Assembly (NCBI RefSeq): GCF_014651115.1
Contig: NZ_BMWG01000025.1
Location: 1 to 64,000, forward strand
Source: Streptomyces inusitatus
Lineage (GTDB): Bacteria > Actinomycetota > Actinomycetes > Streptomycetales > Streptomycetaceae
Length of the DNA: 64,000 nt
Direction: 5' to 3'
Within the stretch, counting starts at the first letter, position 1; each line of letters begins with the position of its first letter. The translations under genes and the position numbers were made by a program. The notes under the pieces were generated by a model, which saw only the letters and a list, made by a program, of their open reading frames with translations, was not told the origin of the DNA and did not search any database. Below are positions 25,913 through 34,219 of the stretch, one piece after another.

Positions 25913-27419
25913 CGGCGAGGAGCCCCGCCGCCTCCGGGTCCGCCGCCCCGACCGCCGGGACCAGGGCCGGGACCGCCGGGGCCGGGGCCGGGACCGCAGC
26001 GGCCCCCGCCGCTTCCCCGACGGCTCCCTGCCGCAGCCCGGGCCCGTCGAGCCCGACGCCGTACGCGCCCGGGACTCCGCCCGGCTGCTGGACCGGGCCC
26101 GGAGCCTCGGCGCGAAGGCGGCCTCCCGGCGCGTCTTCGACCCCTGGGTGCTCAACAGCCCCGACCGGGTGCCCTACTTCGCCGAGCTGGCGAGCCTGCG
26201 GGACCGGGTACGCCGACAGCTCGCCGCCGAGGACGCGCGGGCCGACGAGGACGCCGCCCTGGAGGCGAGCCGGGTACGGGCGGCGGCCGCGGCGGCCGAC
26301 GAGCGGCTGATCCGCGCGGGCGTCCGCCGGGCACGGCTGGAGGAGCGCCAGGCCGTGGCCGTCGGCCAGCTCGACCGGCTCGCCCGGCGGGCCGACCGCT
26401 GGAACGCCTTCCGCGACCGGGTCCGGGCCGGGTTCGACGCCCGCCGGGCCCGCGCCGCCGCCCTCAGCACCCCCACTGGCCCCACTGGCCCCGACGGCCC
26501 CGACGAGACCGCGGGCCACGGCCGCCCCCGCTGGCAGGCGCTCCCCGACGACCAGGGCCGCGCCGCCGACCCCGACTTCGGTGCCGGCTTCGGTGCCGAC
26601 TCCGGCTCCGGCGCGCACGCGCTCGGCGCGCGGGCCGCCTGGGAGGGAGCCACCGCCCGCCCGGGCATGTCCCGCCGGGGCCGCGCCGGACTCCTCGGAC
26701 TGCTCGCCCTGGTCGAACTCCCCGTCTACTACGTCGTCTTCCAGCAGCTCCACGGCACCGGCGACCTCGCCGCCGTACTCTCCGTCAGCCTCACCCTCGC
26801 CGTCTCCACGGTGATGATCCTCGCCCCGCACATCGCCGGCCGGATCCTCCGCCGCCGCTCGGCCACCGGCGCGATCCGGCTCGCGGCGATCCCCGCCCTG
26901 GCGCTCGTCGGGGCCTGGGGATACGGCGCCTGGACCCTGGGCGAGCTGCGCTCCAAACTCGTCTTCCGCGAGGAGCAGCCGCTGGTGGTCTCGCCCGACG
27001 TGGAGGCGATCACCCCGCCGAGCCTGGCCGAGTCGCTCAATCTCTCGCCCGACAGCGTCTCGCTCATGTTCATCGCCCTGCTGCTGCTCTCCGGCGGCAT
27101 CGCCTTCCTGCTCGGCCTCGGCGACGAGCACCCCTATCTCGGGGCCTACCGCGACAACGCCGAACAACTGCGGAGACTGGAGCGGGAGACCGAGGAGGAC
27201 GCCGCCGGCGCGGAGCGCGCCAAGCAGGCCGAGGCCGCGCTGCCCGCCCGGCTGACCGCCCGCCGCGCCGCCCAGGACGCCCGGCTGGACGCCGTGGCCG
27301 ATCTGTACGAGGCGGCGGCCCACGCCTATCTCGACGGGGTCGCGGGCGAGTCCGGCGACCCGGCGGTCACGGAGGCCGCGATGCGGCTGTCCCGCCAGTG
27401 GCCGCTGCTGCCGCGCTGA
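25890..27419 (+). CDS. Membrane protein with coiled-coil flanks, unknown function
   Basis: A 509-residue protein that starts with GTG 23 bases inside the lipoprotein gene. A very basic N-terminus (RRLRVRRPDRRDQGRDRRGR) and long Arg/Ala-rich helices precede about four membrane segments between residues 265 and 410 (GLLGLLALVELPVYYVVFQQ; LTLAVSTVMILAPHIAG; IPALALVGAWGYGAWTLG; SLMFIALLLLSGGIAFLLGL). A second helical region follows (NAEQLRRLERETEEDAAGAE). No catalytic motif was found. The layout suits an inner-membrane partner linking the external lipoprotein to cytoplasmic components. Confidence 0.6.
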   Translation: MSTPPTVDGEEPRRLRVRRPDRRDQGRDRRGRGRDRSGPRRFPDGSLPQPGPVEPDAVRARDSARLLDRARSLGAKAASRRVFDPWVLNSPDRVPYFAELASLRDRVRRQLAAEDARADEDAALEASRVRAAAAAADERLIRAGVRRARLEERQAVAVGQLDRLARRADRWNAFRDRVRAGFDARRARAAALSTPTGPTGPDGPDETAGHGRPRWQALPDDQGRAADPDFGAGFGADSGSGAHALGARAAWEGATARPGMSRRGRAGLLGLLALVELPVYYVVFQQLHGTGDLAAVLSVSLTLAVSTVMILAPHIAGRILRRRSATGAIRLAAIPALALVGAWGYGAWTLGELRSKLVFREEQPLVVSPDVEAITPPSLAESLNLSPDSVSLMFIALLLLSGGIAFLLGLGDEHPYLGAYRDNAEQLRRLERETEEDAAGAERAKQAEAALPARLTARRAAQDARLDAVADLYEAAAHAYLDGVAGESGDPAVTEAAMRLSRQWPLLPR

Positions 27420-27481
27420 CCGCGAGCGACGCCGGCGACGCGAGCGACGCGAGCGACCGACCGCGAAGGAGCTACGTGACG

Positions 27482-28924
27482 ATGAGTACGCCGACACCGG
27501 CACCGCCGCACTACATCCTGATCACCCAGTGCCTCCAGAACGACTTCTTCCTCAACCCGGAGTGCGGCCTCGCACTGCCCGACGGCGCGGTCTCCAAACT
27601 GCTGCTCGGCGGCGACGGGACCACCGCCCCCCTCCGGGGCCCCCTGACCCGCGCCCAGCTCGCCCGCTCCCCCCTCGCCCGGTTCCTCGACGCCACCGTC
27701 GGCTCCCGGACGCGCGGTCGCGGCGACGGAGTGCTCCACCTGGTCAACATCCGCGACTGGCACCTCCCGGGAGAGGCGTACGACCTCGAACGACGCCAGT
27801 ACGGAGCCCACTGCGAGGCGGGCACCTGGGGCGCGCGCTACCTCGACGGCCTCGGCGAGCTGCTCGACCCCGCCGAGCCCGAAGGCGGCCGGAACGGCCT
27901 GCTCCAGGTCCACCATGTCCTCTCCGACACCCTCTTCGACTTCCAGCACGCCGAAGGCGGCGTCCCCACACCGGGAGAGCGCTCGGCGCTGACCGGGCTG
28001 CTCGACCGGCTGCTCGGCGACGGGCGCGCCGAGACCGCCCATGTCGTGGTGATCGGCGTCCTCACCGACATCAAGATCCAGCTGCTGCTGACCGGCATCC
28101 GCTCCCGCTACGGCGTCCGCCGCCTCGCCGTCTGCGACCCGCTCACCGCCGGCCGGACCCTGGAGCACCACCTCGACGCGCTCGGCTTCTGCGAACGGGT
28201 GCTCCGCGTCGAGATCATGACCTCTCTGACCGCCACCGCCCGCTTCCTGGGCTCCCGCCCGGAGGACACCCGGCGCCTCCCCCGGGCCGGGCCTTCCCCG
28301 TACGCGAGCCACTCCGCGTACCTCCGCGACCGGCAGAGCGTCCTCTCCTACGAGGACGCCCGGCTCCGCGACTACCGCGACCAGTCCTCGGAACGACTCC
28401 GCCGGGCCCGGCTCACCATCGGCTTCGCCAGCAGATTCCTCCTCGGCCTCGGGGCGGGGCTGCTACTGATCTCGCTCCTGCTCTCCGTGCTGAGCGTCCT
28501 CTTCCCGCACCGCTTCGGCTGGCAGATCCCGGCGCTCGCCGGGCTGCTGGGCGCGGGCCAGATCGTCACCCTGTTCTTCACCCGCCCCGTCAGATCCGTC
28601 CAGGACGCCCTCGCCGAGGAGACCGTCTACCGCATGATCCTGGAGAGCCGCAGCCTCAAAATCGCCCTCGCCCGCCACCACATCACCACCGCCGACGCCC
28701 TGCGCCGCCACGGCGACCCCGCCCGCCGGCTCGCCGCGCTCCAGAGCCAGCTGGAGATCCTCGAACAGATCGACACCGCCGACTTCGACCGGCTGAAACG
28801 CCTCGGCATCACCCCGGACCCGCCGGACCCGCCGGAGACCCTGAACGCTCCCGAGCCCCGACAGCCCCGAGCACGCCGCAACGGCCTCCGCAGCCGCCGC
28901 CGTACGGCCCGGGCTCCCCGGTGA
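27482..28924 (+). CDS. Isochorismatase-fold pseudoenzyme fused to membrane hairpin
   Basis: A 480-residue protein. The first ~260 residues have the isochorismatase/nicotinamidase fold: ILITQCLQNDFF aligns with the usual strand ending in Asp-x-Gln-x-Asp-Phe, and VVIGVLTDIKIQLL with the strand bearing the catalytic Cys. The catalytic Asp is Cys17 here and the nucleophilic Cys position is Lys, so hydrolase chemistry is unlikely. Two membrane segments follow (FLLGLGAGLLLISLLLSVLS; LAGLLGAGQIVTLFF), then a helical tail (LAALQSQLEILEQIDT). It may bind a nicotinamide- or ADP-ribose-like ligand at the membrane. The start could be GTG 27476 or ATG 27482 (AAGGAG at 27466). Confidence 0.7.
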   Translation: MSTPTPAPPHYILITQCLQNDFFLNPECGLALPDGAVSKLLLGGDGTTAPLRGPLTRAQLARSPLARFLDATVGSRTRGRGDGVLHLVNIRDWHLPGEAYDLERRQYGAHCEAGTWGARYLDGLGELLDPAEPEGGRNGLLQVHHVLSDTLFDFQHAEGGVPTPGERSALTGLLDRLLGDGRAETAHVVVIGVLTDIKIQLLLTGIRSRYGVRRLAVCDPLTAGRTLEHHLDALGFCERVLRVEIMTSLTATARFLGSRPEDTRRLPRAGPSPYASHSAYLRDRQSVLSYEDARLRDYRDQSSERLRRARLTIGFASRFLLGLGAGLLLISLLLSVLSVLFPHRFGWQIPALAGLLGAGQIVTLFFTRPVRSVQDALAEETVYRMILESRSLKIALARHHITTADALRRHGDPARRLAALQSQLEILEQIDTADFDRLKRLGITPDPPDPPETLNAPEPRQPRARRNGLRSRRRTARAPR

Positions 28925-28948
28925 CCGCACCGCTTCGGCGCTGAAGGC

Positions 28949-29473
28949 TCAGTCCTGCTTCTTCTCGCCGTCGTCGAAACGGACGTCCAGCACCGCGTCC
29001 AGCTCCCGCGACCACGTCTTGAGGTCGGCCCTCGACGGCGCCTCCACCTCGTTCTGGAACCACCGCTGGGGCGAGGTGTAGACCGTCACACTGAAGCGAC
29101 GGCCGAATCTCGGCGTGTCGAACTCCACCGCCTTGATCTCACCCCACCCGAACCGCGCCTCCTCCGTGTCCAGCCGGAACACCACTCCGCCCCGGTCCGC
29201 CACGATCGCGCCCCGCCGGTCCGACACCTCGAAGACAGGCCCGCCATCGGCCCCTTCCGCCTCCGCGACGGCCTCCTCCGGCTCCCCCTCCGGCGCACTG
29301 TCCGCCTCGGGCTCCTCGGACACCTCGGCCGCCTCGGGCACTTCCGGCGCCCCGGGCACCCGGTCCTCGGGCTCCTCGGCGGGGCGCGCGGGCATGAGCC
29401 CGGGGATGAACGCCGGGTCGACTCCGGCCGCGTGGGTCGGCGGGCTGCTCGGTCCTATGTGCTTCTGCTCCAC
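28949..29473 (-). CDS. Conserved actinobacterial protein with acidic linker and PH-like C-terminus
   Basis: A 174-residue protein. The N-terminal half is acidic and low complexity (EPEDRVPGAPEVPEAAEVSE). The C-terminal ~95 residues look like a compact beta domain (VFEVSDRRGAIVADRGGVVF; FGWGEIKAVEFDT; RFSVTVYTSPQRWFQNEVEA), possibly a bacterial PH-like fold, ending in a helix. The function is unknown. The GTG start at 29473 has no ribosome binding site, but CATACT sits seven bases upstream, fitting leaderless translation. It converges with the pseudo-isochorismatase gene and is probably not part of that operon. Confidence 0.6.
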   Translation of the reverse strand: MEQKHIGPSSPPTHAAGVDPAFIPGLMPARPAEEPEDRVPGAPEVPEAAEVSEEPEADSAPEGEPEEAVAEAEGADGGPVFEVSDRRGAIVADRGGVVFRLDTEEARFGWGEIKAVEFDTPRFGRRFSVTVYTSPQRWFQNEVEAPSRADLKTWSRELDAVLDVRFDDGEKKQD

Positions 29474-29570
29474 GGCGAGCAGTATGGCGGACAAACCTGT
29501 GCCGGCAACCGCCGGGCGGCCCACAAGCTGTGAGTACGGGGTGAATCGCCCCCGTTCGGCAGGGTCCCGG

Positions 29571-29634
29571 GCACCCGGGCACCCGGGCACCCGGGCACCC
29601 GGGCACCCGGGCACCCGGGCACCCGGGCACCCGG
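29571..29634. repeat. Eight tandem copies of GCACCCGG
   Basis: Exactly 64 bp made of eight perfect 8-bp units; every junction creates CCCGGG. It lies between the PH-like protein gene and the mannosyltransferase gene, outside coding sequence. The unit length is not a multiple of three. Confidence 0.95.
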
Positions 29635-29658
29635 CGTCCGCGCCGGTCGCCCCGCCGC

Positions 29659-30915
29659 TCAGATCGCGTACCGCCATGTCGTGAGCATGTGCGCCCCGTA
29701 CCAGCTGCCGAAGAGCGTCGACATGGTGAGGACGACGACCACGCTGCGGTCGCTCGCCCGGGCCAGGGCCCGGGCGAGGGGGATGAGGAAGAGGACGGCG
29801 GGGACGAGGAGGCGGAGTTTGGAGTGGTAGAAGTTGCTCTGGCCCAGGGTCAGGACGAGCACGGTCGTGCCGTAGACGAGGAGCGGGGGCCAGGCGTCGC
29901 GGCGCCAGGCGAGGGCGGTGGCGCAGACGGCGGCGATGAGGAGGACGGCGGTGCTGAGGGGGACCCATTCGCCGCTGCGGAGGAAGGCGCCGGTGAGGAA
30001 GTCGGCGAAGGCCGCGCCGTTGTCCCAGTGGGTGCCCCAGCCGGCCTGCTGGATCTCGAACCAGGCGTTGAGCTGGCCGGAGCGATTGCCGACCCAGGCC
30101 AGATAGGCGGGGGTGCCCGAGCAGGCGAGGGCGAGGGCGGCGAGGGGGCGCCGGGAGAGGCGGCCCGTGCGGCGGATCTCCAGGAGGACGGCGCAGGCGA
30201 GGGCGAGGACCAGGGCGAGGGCGGCGGGGCGGGTGAGGCCGGCGAGGAGGGCCAGGGCGCCGGCGGTGAGCCAGTGCCGGCGGTGGGCGAAGAGGAGGGA
30301 CGCGGCGGCGAGCGCGAGGAAGAGGGACTCGCTGTAGGCCATCAGGAAGGTGAGGGCCATGGGCTGGGCCCCCGCCAGCAGGACGAGGCCGATGGTCGCG
30401 GTGCGCGGGCCGTACAGCCGGATCAGCAGCCGGTGCACGGCGAGGAGCGCGCCCAGCAGGGAGAGATGCGCGACGAGGAGGGCGGCCGAGCCGGCGTCGA
30501 TGCCGGTCAGCCGGTGCAGCCACCGGGCCAGCAGCGGGAAGAGCGGGAAGAAGGCGAGGTTGTTGCCTGTCAGCTCGCCGTCCTGATCGCGGGTCAGACC
30601 GTGGGGGTAGCCGTCCTCGGCTATGGATATGTAGAGCAGCCCGTCCCAGGCCACCAGCCGCTCCCGGACCCCGGGGCCGTGCGGCGCGGTCATCGCCGCG
30701 AGGACCAGGAGATGGACGGCCGTGCTCACGGCGTAGACCGCCAGCACACTCCACGCCGTACGGGCGAGGCCCGTGTGCCGGGCCCCGGCGCGTACGCCGG
30801 TCCGCACCCCGGTCCGTCCCTCGGTCCGCCGCGCGGGCCGGGGCAGCGGGGCCGGGACCGGGGCCGGGGCCGGGGCAGGGGGCGGGCGGAGGTCGGTCTG
30901 AGTCTGGTTGGCCAT
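29659..30915 (-). CDS. Polytopic mannosyltransferase, PIG-V-like (GT-C fold)
   Basis: A 418-residue integral membrane protein with about nine to ten membrane helices after a Pro/Ala-rich N-terminus. The first external loop carries VAWDGLLYISIAEDGYP, matching the catalytic-Asp region of GT-C transferases. NNLAFFPLFPLLARWLHRLT is the PIG-V/actinobacterial mannosyltransferase signature. It probably moves mannose from polyprenyl-phosphomannose to a cell-envelope glycan or glycoprotein; the acceptor cannot be inferred. ATG 30915 has GAGGAG upstream. It stands alone. Confidence 0.85.
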   Translation of the reverse strand: MANQTQTDLRPPPAPAPAPVPAPLPRPARRTEGRTGVRTGVRAGARHTGLARTAWSVLAVYAVSTAVHLLVLAAMTAPHGPGVRERLVAWDGLLYISIAEDGYPHGLTRDQDGELTGNNLAFFPLFPLLARWLHRLTGIDAGSAALLVAHLSLLGALLAVHRLLIRLYGPRTATIGLVLLAGAQPMALTFLMAYSESLFLALAAASLLFAHRRHWLTAGALALLAGLTRPAALALVLALACAVLLEIRRTGRLSRRPLAALALACSGTPAYLAWVGNRSGQLNAWFEIQQAGWGTHWDNGAAFADFLTGAFLRSGEWVPLSTAVLLIAAVCATALAWRRDAWPPLLVYGTTVLVLTLGQSNFYHSKLRLLVPAVLFLIPLARALARASDRSVVVVLTMSTLFGSWYGAHMLTTWRYAI

Positions 30916-31004
30916 CGGCTCCTCGCAAGGTCAGGTTCTTCCGGCCTTACGCGGGGGAGCGCGGACGGGGTTGACATATGAGACGCGCGTCACATCGAGC
31001 AGGG

Positions 31005-31469
31005 TCAGGGTGTCGGGCTGTGCTCCGGGGCCTCCGGGGCCTCCGGGGTGGTCGGAGCGGTCGGGGTGGTCGGAGCCGTGGCCGTTCCGACGGGCGGCGG
31101 GCTCTGCGTAGGCGACGGCTTACGCCCCTCGGGCGGGAGCGACAGACTCGCCTCCGGCGCGGCGGTCCCGCGCGAGGGCGTGGGCGGGCCGGTCTCCGGG
31201 GCGGGCAGGGGGTTCGCCGTGACCGGGATGTCCGCCGGCATCGTCGGCGGCCCGGGGGCGGTCCCGCCGCCGCCCGGGATCAGCAGCGCGGCCAGCGAGG
31301 CCGCCGCGCACAGGACGCCCGCCCCGGACACCGCGAGCCGCCGCCGGCGGCGGTGGGCGCGCGCTCTCGCGGCGATCGCCGGGACGCCCGTCGGCCGGGC
31401 CCGCCGCGCGGCCCGGTCGGCGGCCCGCCGCAGCTCGGCGGTCACCCAGTCGTCGTGGTCAGACTTCAC
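31005..31469 (-). CDS. Single-pass membrane protein partner of SigE-family sigma factor
   Basis: A 154-residue protein with a cytoplasmic N-terminus (DHDDWVTAELRRAADRAARR), one membrane segment (LAVSGAGVLCAAASLAALLI) and a Pro/Thr-rich external tail. It starts 11 bases inside the sigma-factor gene, with GGGGAG upstream. That arrangement fits an anti-sigma or sigma-associated membrane protein, although no zinc-binding HxxxCxxC motif is present. The tail ends in PTTPTAPTTPEAPEAPE, likely wall-spanning and variable. Confidence 0.65.
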   Translation of the reverse strand: MKSDHDDWVTAELRRAADRAARRARPTGVPAIAARARAHRRRRRLAVSGAGVLCAAASLAALLIPGGGGTAPGPPTMPADIPVTANPLPAPETGPPTPSRGTAAPEASLSLPPEGRKPSPTQSPPPVGTATAPTTPTAPTTPEAPEAPEHSPTP

Positions 31470-32022
31470 TGCTCTCCCCGGAGTGCGAAGGGTGTTCGAG
31501 GGAATCGGCGAGTTTGGCGCGGGCCCTGGAGAGATGGGTCTTGACGGTGCCGGTCGAGAGTCTGGTCTCGGCCGCCACCTGCTCCACGGAGAGATCGCAG
31601 ACATAGAAGAGCGCCGCGCACTGCCGCTGCCTGGGCGGCATCCGGCGCAGCGCGCGGCCCACGTCCACCATGCCCGGCTCCGGCCCGTCGCTCGCCAGCG
31701 GGTCGGTGCGCCTGCTCCACGCGCGCTGCCCGCGCACCACCCGCCGCCACCGGCTCACCGCGAGCCGCCAGGCCACGGTCCGCACCCAGGCCTCGGGGCC
31801 GAGGTCCCGTTCCAGCTGACGGCGTCTGTCCCAGGCGCGGACGAAGGCCTCCTGGACCACGTCCTGGGCCTCGTGGAAATCGCCGGTCATCACATAGAGC
31901 TGGCCCGTGAGCCGGTGGACCGAGCGCGTGTAGAACTCGGCGAACTCCTCCTCGGTCAAACGTCGGCTCTCCTCGCAGGCGATCGGGTACGCGCCAAACG
32001 CTACGCCCGCCTCCGTACACAC
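31459..32022 (-). CDS. ECF sigma factor, SigE family
   Basis: A 187-residue sigma-70 family protein. Region 2 is FAEFYTRSVHRLTGQLYVMT and DAQDVVQEAFVRAWDRRRQL-like sequence (here EAQDVVQEAFVRAWDRR). Region 4 is QRQCAALFYVCDLSVEQVAA followed by STGTVKTHLSRARAKL, the promoter -35 recognition helix. It belongs to the SigE-like ECF group common in actinomycetes. The GTG at 32022 has a weak ribosome binding site. The overlapping downstream gene encodes a membrane protein that probably controls it. Confidence 0.9.
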   Translation of the reverse strand: MCTEAGVAFGAYPIACEESRRLTEEEFAEFYTRSVHRLTGQLYVMTGDFHEAQDVVQEAFVRAWDRRRQLERDLGPEAWVRTVAWRLAVSRWRRVVRGQRAWSRRTDPLASDGPEPGMVDVGRALRRMPPRQRQCAALFYVCDLSVEQVAAETRLSTGTVKTHLSRARAKLADSLEHPSHSGESSEV

Positions 32023-32070
32023 GTCCGTACCCCCGTCCCCCCGTCCCCCCGTACCTCCCCCGTGCCCGGC

Positions 32071-33495
32071 TCAGCCCGGCGTGGCCGTCACCCGGCCCGT
32101 CGCGGCGGCGTTCACCAGCGCCGCGTGGTCGCGTTCGTTCTGGTCGGCATAGCTCTCCGCGAACTCGCTCAGCGCGCGGTCGAAGACGTCGCCCGAGCCC
32201 AGATAGGCCGCGATCGCGATCCGGTCGCCGGAGCGGGCGTGGGCGCGGGCCAGGGTCTGGCCGCAGAGTTCGCCGAAGACGCGCATACCGCGCGGGACCA
32301 TGATCTGCGCGTCCACGATGCCCTTCCAGTCGTGCAGCTGGCGTACGTAGAAGTCGCGCCGCACGGAGTCGAGGCCCGTGACCCGGTCCCAGCCGAGGAA
32401 CACATCGCCGACGGCCTGCATGAGCCGCTGCCCCGCGACCACCCGCCGGCCCTGGTTGTCGTACTCGCTCGCCCCCACATGGGCGGCGAGCACCGATTCG
32501 CCGGCCTCCTTGGCCTGGAGGATCAGCGGGTCCTCGTCGTCCTTGCCGAGGAGCAGCAGGACCCAGCAGCGGGTTCCGACGCTGCCGACGCCCACGACCT
32601 TGCGGGCGATGTCGGCGAAGCGGTATTGGCTGAGCAGATGGCGGCGCTCGGTGGACAGGGTCCGGGCGTAGCGCTCGACGAGGCCGTGCAGCTCCCGGAC
32701 GAAGCGGTGCCGCTCCACCCCCTCCAGCAGGTCGTCGACCGGCACGAGCAGCGGCGGGTCGGCGGCGAACCGGCGCTCGCCGTCGACCAGGCGGGTGAGC
32801 TTTCCGAAGGCCTTGAGACTGTCGCGGGTACGGGCCTTCGCCATGGCCCGGCCGAGCCGGGTCCGCCCCCGGGAGCCGAGCCGCCCGGCCGCGACGGCCT
32901 GGAGCTCCTCCATGTCGGCGCGGTCGTACCAGACCGCCAGATTGCCCATGCCCGCGTACGCCCGCATCCGGGTGCGATAGGCCCCTACGGCCGCGCGGAC
33001 GATGGCGGCCCGCTCCTTCGCCGGGTAGCCGTTCTCCCGGCCTGCGATGACGAGGCTGGTGGCGAGCCGTTTGACGTCCCACTCCCAGGGGCCGGGGAGG
33101 GTCTCGTCGAAGTCGTTGATGTCGAACACCAGCCGGCGTTCGGGGGAGCCGAGCAGCCGGAAGTTCAGCAGATGGGCGTCTCCGCACAGCTGGGCGGTGA
33201 TGCCGGAGTCCGGGGTCGAGGCGGCCAGATCGTTCGCCATGATCGCGGCAGCGCCCCGATAGAAGCGGAACGGTGACTCCGACATCCGTCCGTAGCGGAT
33301 GGGGACCAGCTCCGGCACCCTTACGGCCGACTGCTCCTCGATCAGGTCCACCGGGTCGGGCCGCCCTGTGGCGGGGGCGAACTCCGCGTGGGCCGATCTG
33401 GGGGACGCCTTGCGTGCCGCCCGGCCCCGGTCCGCCCGCTCTCGGGGTGTCGGGTGCGGTGGGTGCGCGCCCGGGCCGTCCTTGGCCTTGGTCAT
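32071..33495 (-). CDS. DUF2252 family protein
   Basis: A 474-residue protein of family DUF2252, which has distant similarity to aminoglycoside phosphotransferase/kinase folds. Visible signatures: RYGRMSESPFRFYRGAAAIM, GDAHLLNFRLLGSPERRLVF, DINDFDETLPGPWEWDVKRL and KVVGVGSVGTRCWVLLL. The HGD-like GDAHLLNF and FDINDFDE pairs suggest nucleotide and metal binding; the substrate is unknown. ATG 33495 is preferred to ATG 33531 because ACGAGG lies six bases upstream. No operon partner is evident. Confidence 0.88.
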   Translation of the reverse strand: MTKAKDGPGAHPPHPTPRERADRGRAARKASPRSAHAEFAPATGRPDPVDLIEEQSAVRVPELVPIRYGRMSESPFRFYRGAAAIMANDLAASTPDSGITAQLCGDAHLLNFRLLGSPERRLVFDINDFDETLPGPWEWDVKRLATSLVIAGRENGYPAKERAAIVRAAVGAYRTRMRAYAGMGNLAVWYDRADMEELQAVAAGRLGSRGRTRLGRAMAKARTRDSLKAFGKLTRLVDGERRFAADPPLLVPVDDLLEGVERHRFVRELHGLVERYARTLSTERRHLLSQYRFADIARKVVGVGSVGTRCWVLLLLGKDDEDPLILQAKEAGESVLAAHVGASEYDNQGRRVVAGQRLMQAVGDVFLGWDRVTGLDSVRRDFYVRQLHDWKGIVDAQIMVPRGMRVFGELCGQTLARAHARSGDRIAIAAYLGSGDVFDRALSEFAESYADQNERDHAALVNAAATGRVTATPG

Positions 33496-33578
33496 GGCTG
33501 GCCTCGTTTCCCGCTGCCCCCGTTTGTCCATTATGGGGTGCGGGCCCGGGGCCGCATCCCGGTCGATGGCGCGGGACC

Positions 33579-33604
33579 GTGCCCCGGCGCGGGAGCCGGG
33601 GCAC
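33579..33604 (-). terminator. Hairpin terminator after chitin monooxygenase gene
   Basis: Perfect 10-bp stem (GTGCCCCGGC / GCCGGGGCAC) with a 6-nt loop, about 25 bases beyond the stop codon at 33629. Confidence 0.65.
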
Positions 33605-33628
33605 GGGGTGCGCGGGCGGTGCTTTCGC

Positions 33629-34219
33629 TCAGAAACGCACGTCTGAGCAGGCGTAGAAGGCGTTCCCGGTGTTGGAGACGGACCACACGCCGACGATCAG
33701 ATGCTTGCCGGACTTCCGGGGCAGGGTGCCCGAGTGGCTCACGGTCTCGTTCGGCTGGACTCCGCCGAACGGCACGGTGAGGAAGGGCTGCGGCTCCAGA
33801 TCGGCGCGGGTGAGCCGCTTCGTGGGGTCGTAGCCGTCCTTGGTGATGTAGTAGCGGAAGTCGGCCGTGTTGTGGCGCGCGGTGAGCCGCCAGGTGAAGG
33901 TGTGGCTCTGACCGCTGCTCAGCTGGGTCGCGGGCCAGGCGCCGCCGCGCGGGTTGTCCAGTTCGGAGAAGCGGCCGTTGCCGCCGGAGCAGATCGCGCC
34001 GTCGGCGGGCCCGCTGCCGGGGAAGCCCTTGGGGCCCTCGACGCTCTGGGGCTCCCACACGATCTGACCGCAGCCGGTCACGGTGCCTTTGCCGCAGAGC
34101 TGCTGCCTGCTGATGGGAGAGTCGACATAGCCGTGGCCCTGCGCGCTGCTGGTGGTGGCGAGTACGGAGACGGCGGCGATACCGAGACCGAGCAGGGCTG
34201 AGCTGATCTTTCTGCGCAT
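33629..34219 (-). CDS. AA10 lytic polysaccharide monooxygenase (chitin-active)
   Basis: A 196-residue secreted copper enzyme of the AA10 (formerly CBM33) family. The signal peptide ends before His29, giving the mature N-terminus HGYVDSP, the first copper ligand. His116 in LTARHNTADFRYY completes the histidine brace, and NAFYACSDVRF is the conserved C-terminus. It oxidatively cleaves crystalline chitin and helps chitinases. ATG 34219 has AGGAG upstream. A near-perfect DasR box lies about 50 bp upstream, linking it to the GH18 chitinase at 3857-6193. No extra carbohydrate-binding module is present. Confidence 0.94.
   Translation of the reverse strand: MRRKISSALLGLGIAAVSVLATTSSAQGHGYVDSPISRQQLCGKGTVTGCGQIVWEPQSVEGPKGFPGSGPADGAICSGGNGRFSELDNPRGGAWPATQLSSGQSHTFTWRLTARHNTADFRYYITKDGYDPTKRLTRADLEPQPFLTVPFGGVQPNETVSHSGTLPRKSGKHLIVGVWSVSNTGNAFYACSDVRF

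Noticed and set aside
29571..29634. Possible CRISPR array
   Set aside because: Units are 8 bp, directly adjacent and without spacers; no cas genes are in the window. It is a simple microsatellite.
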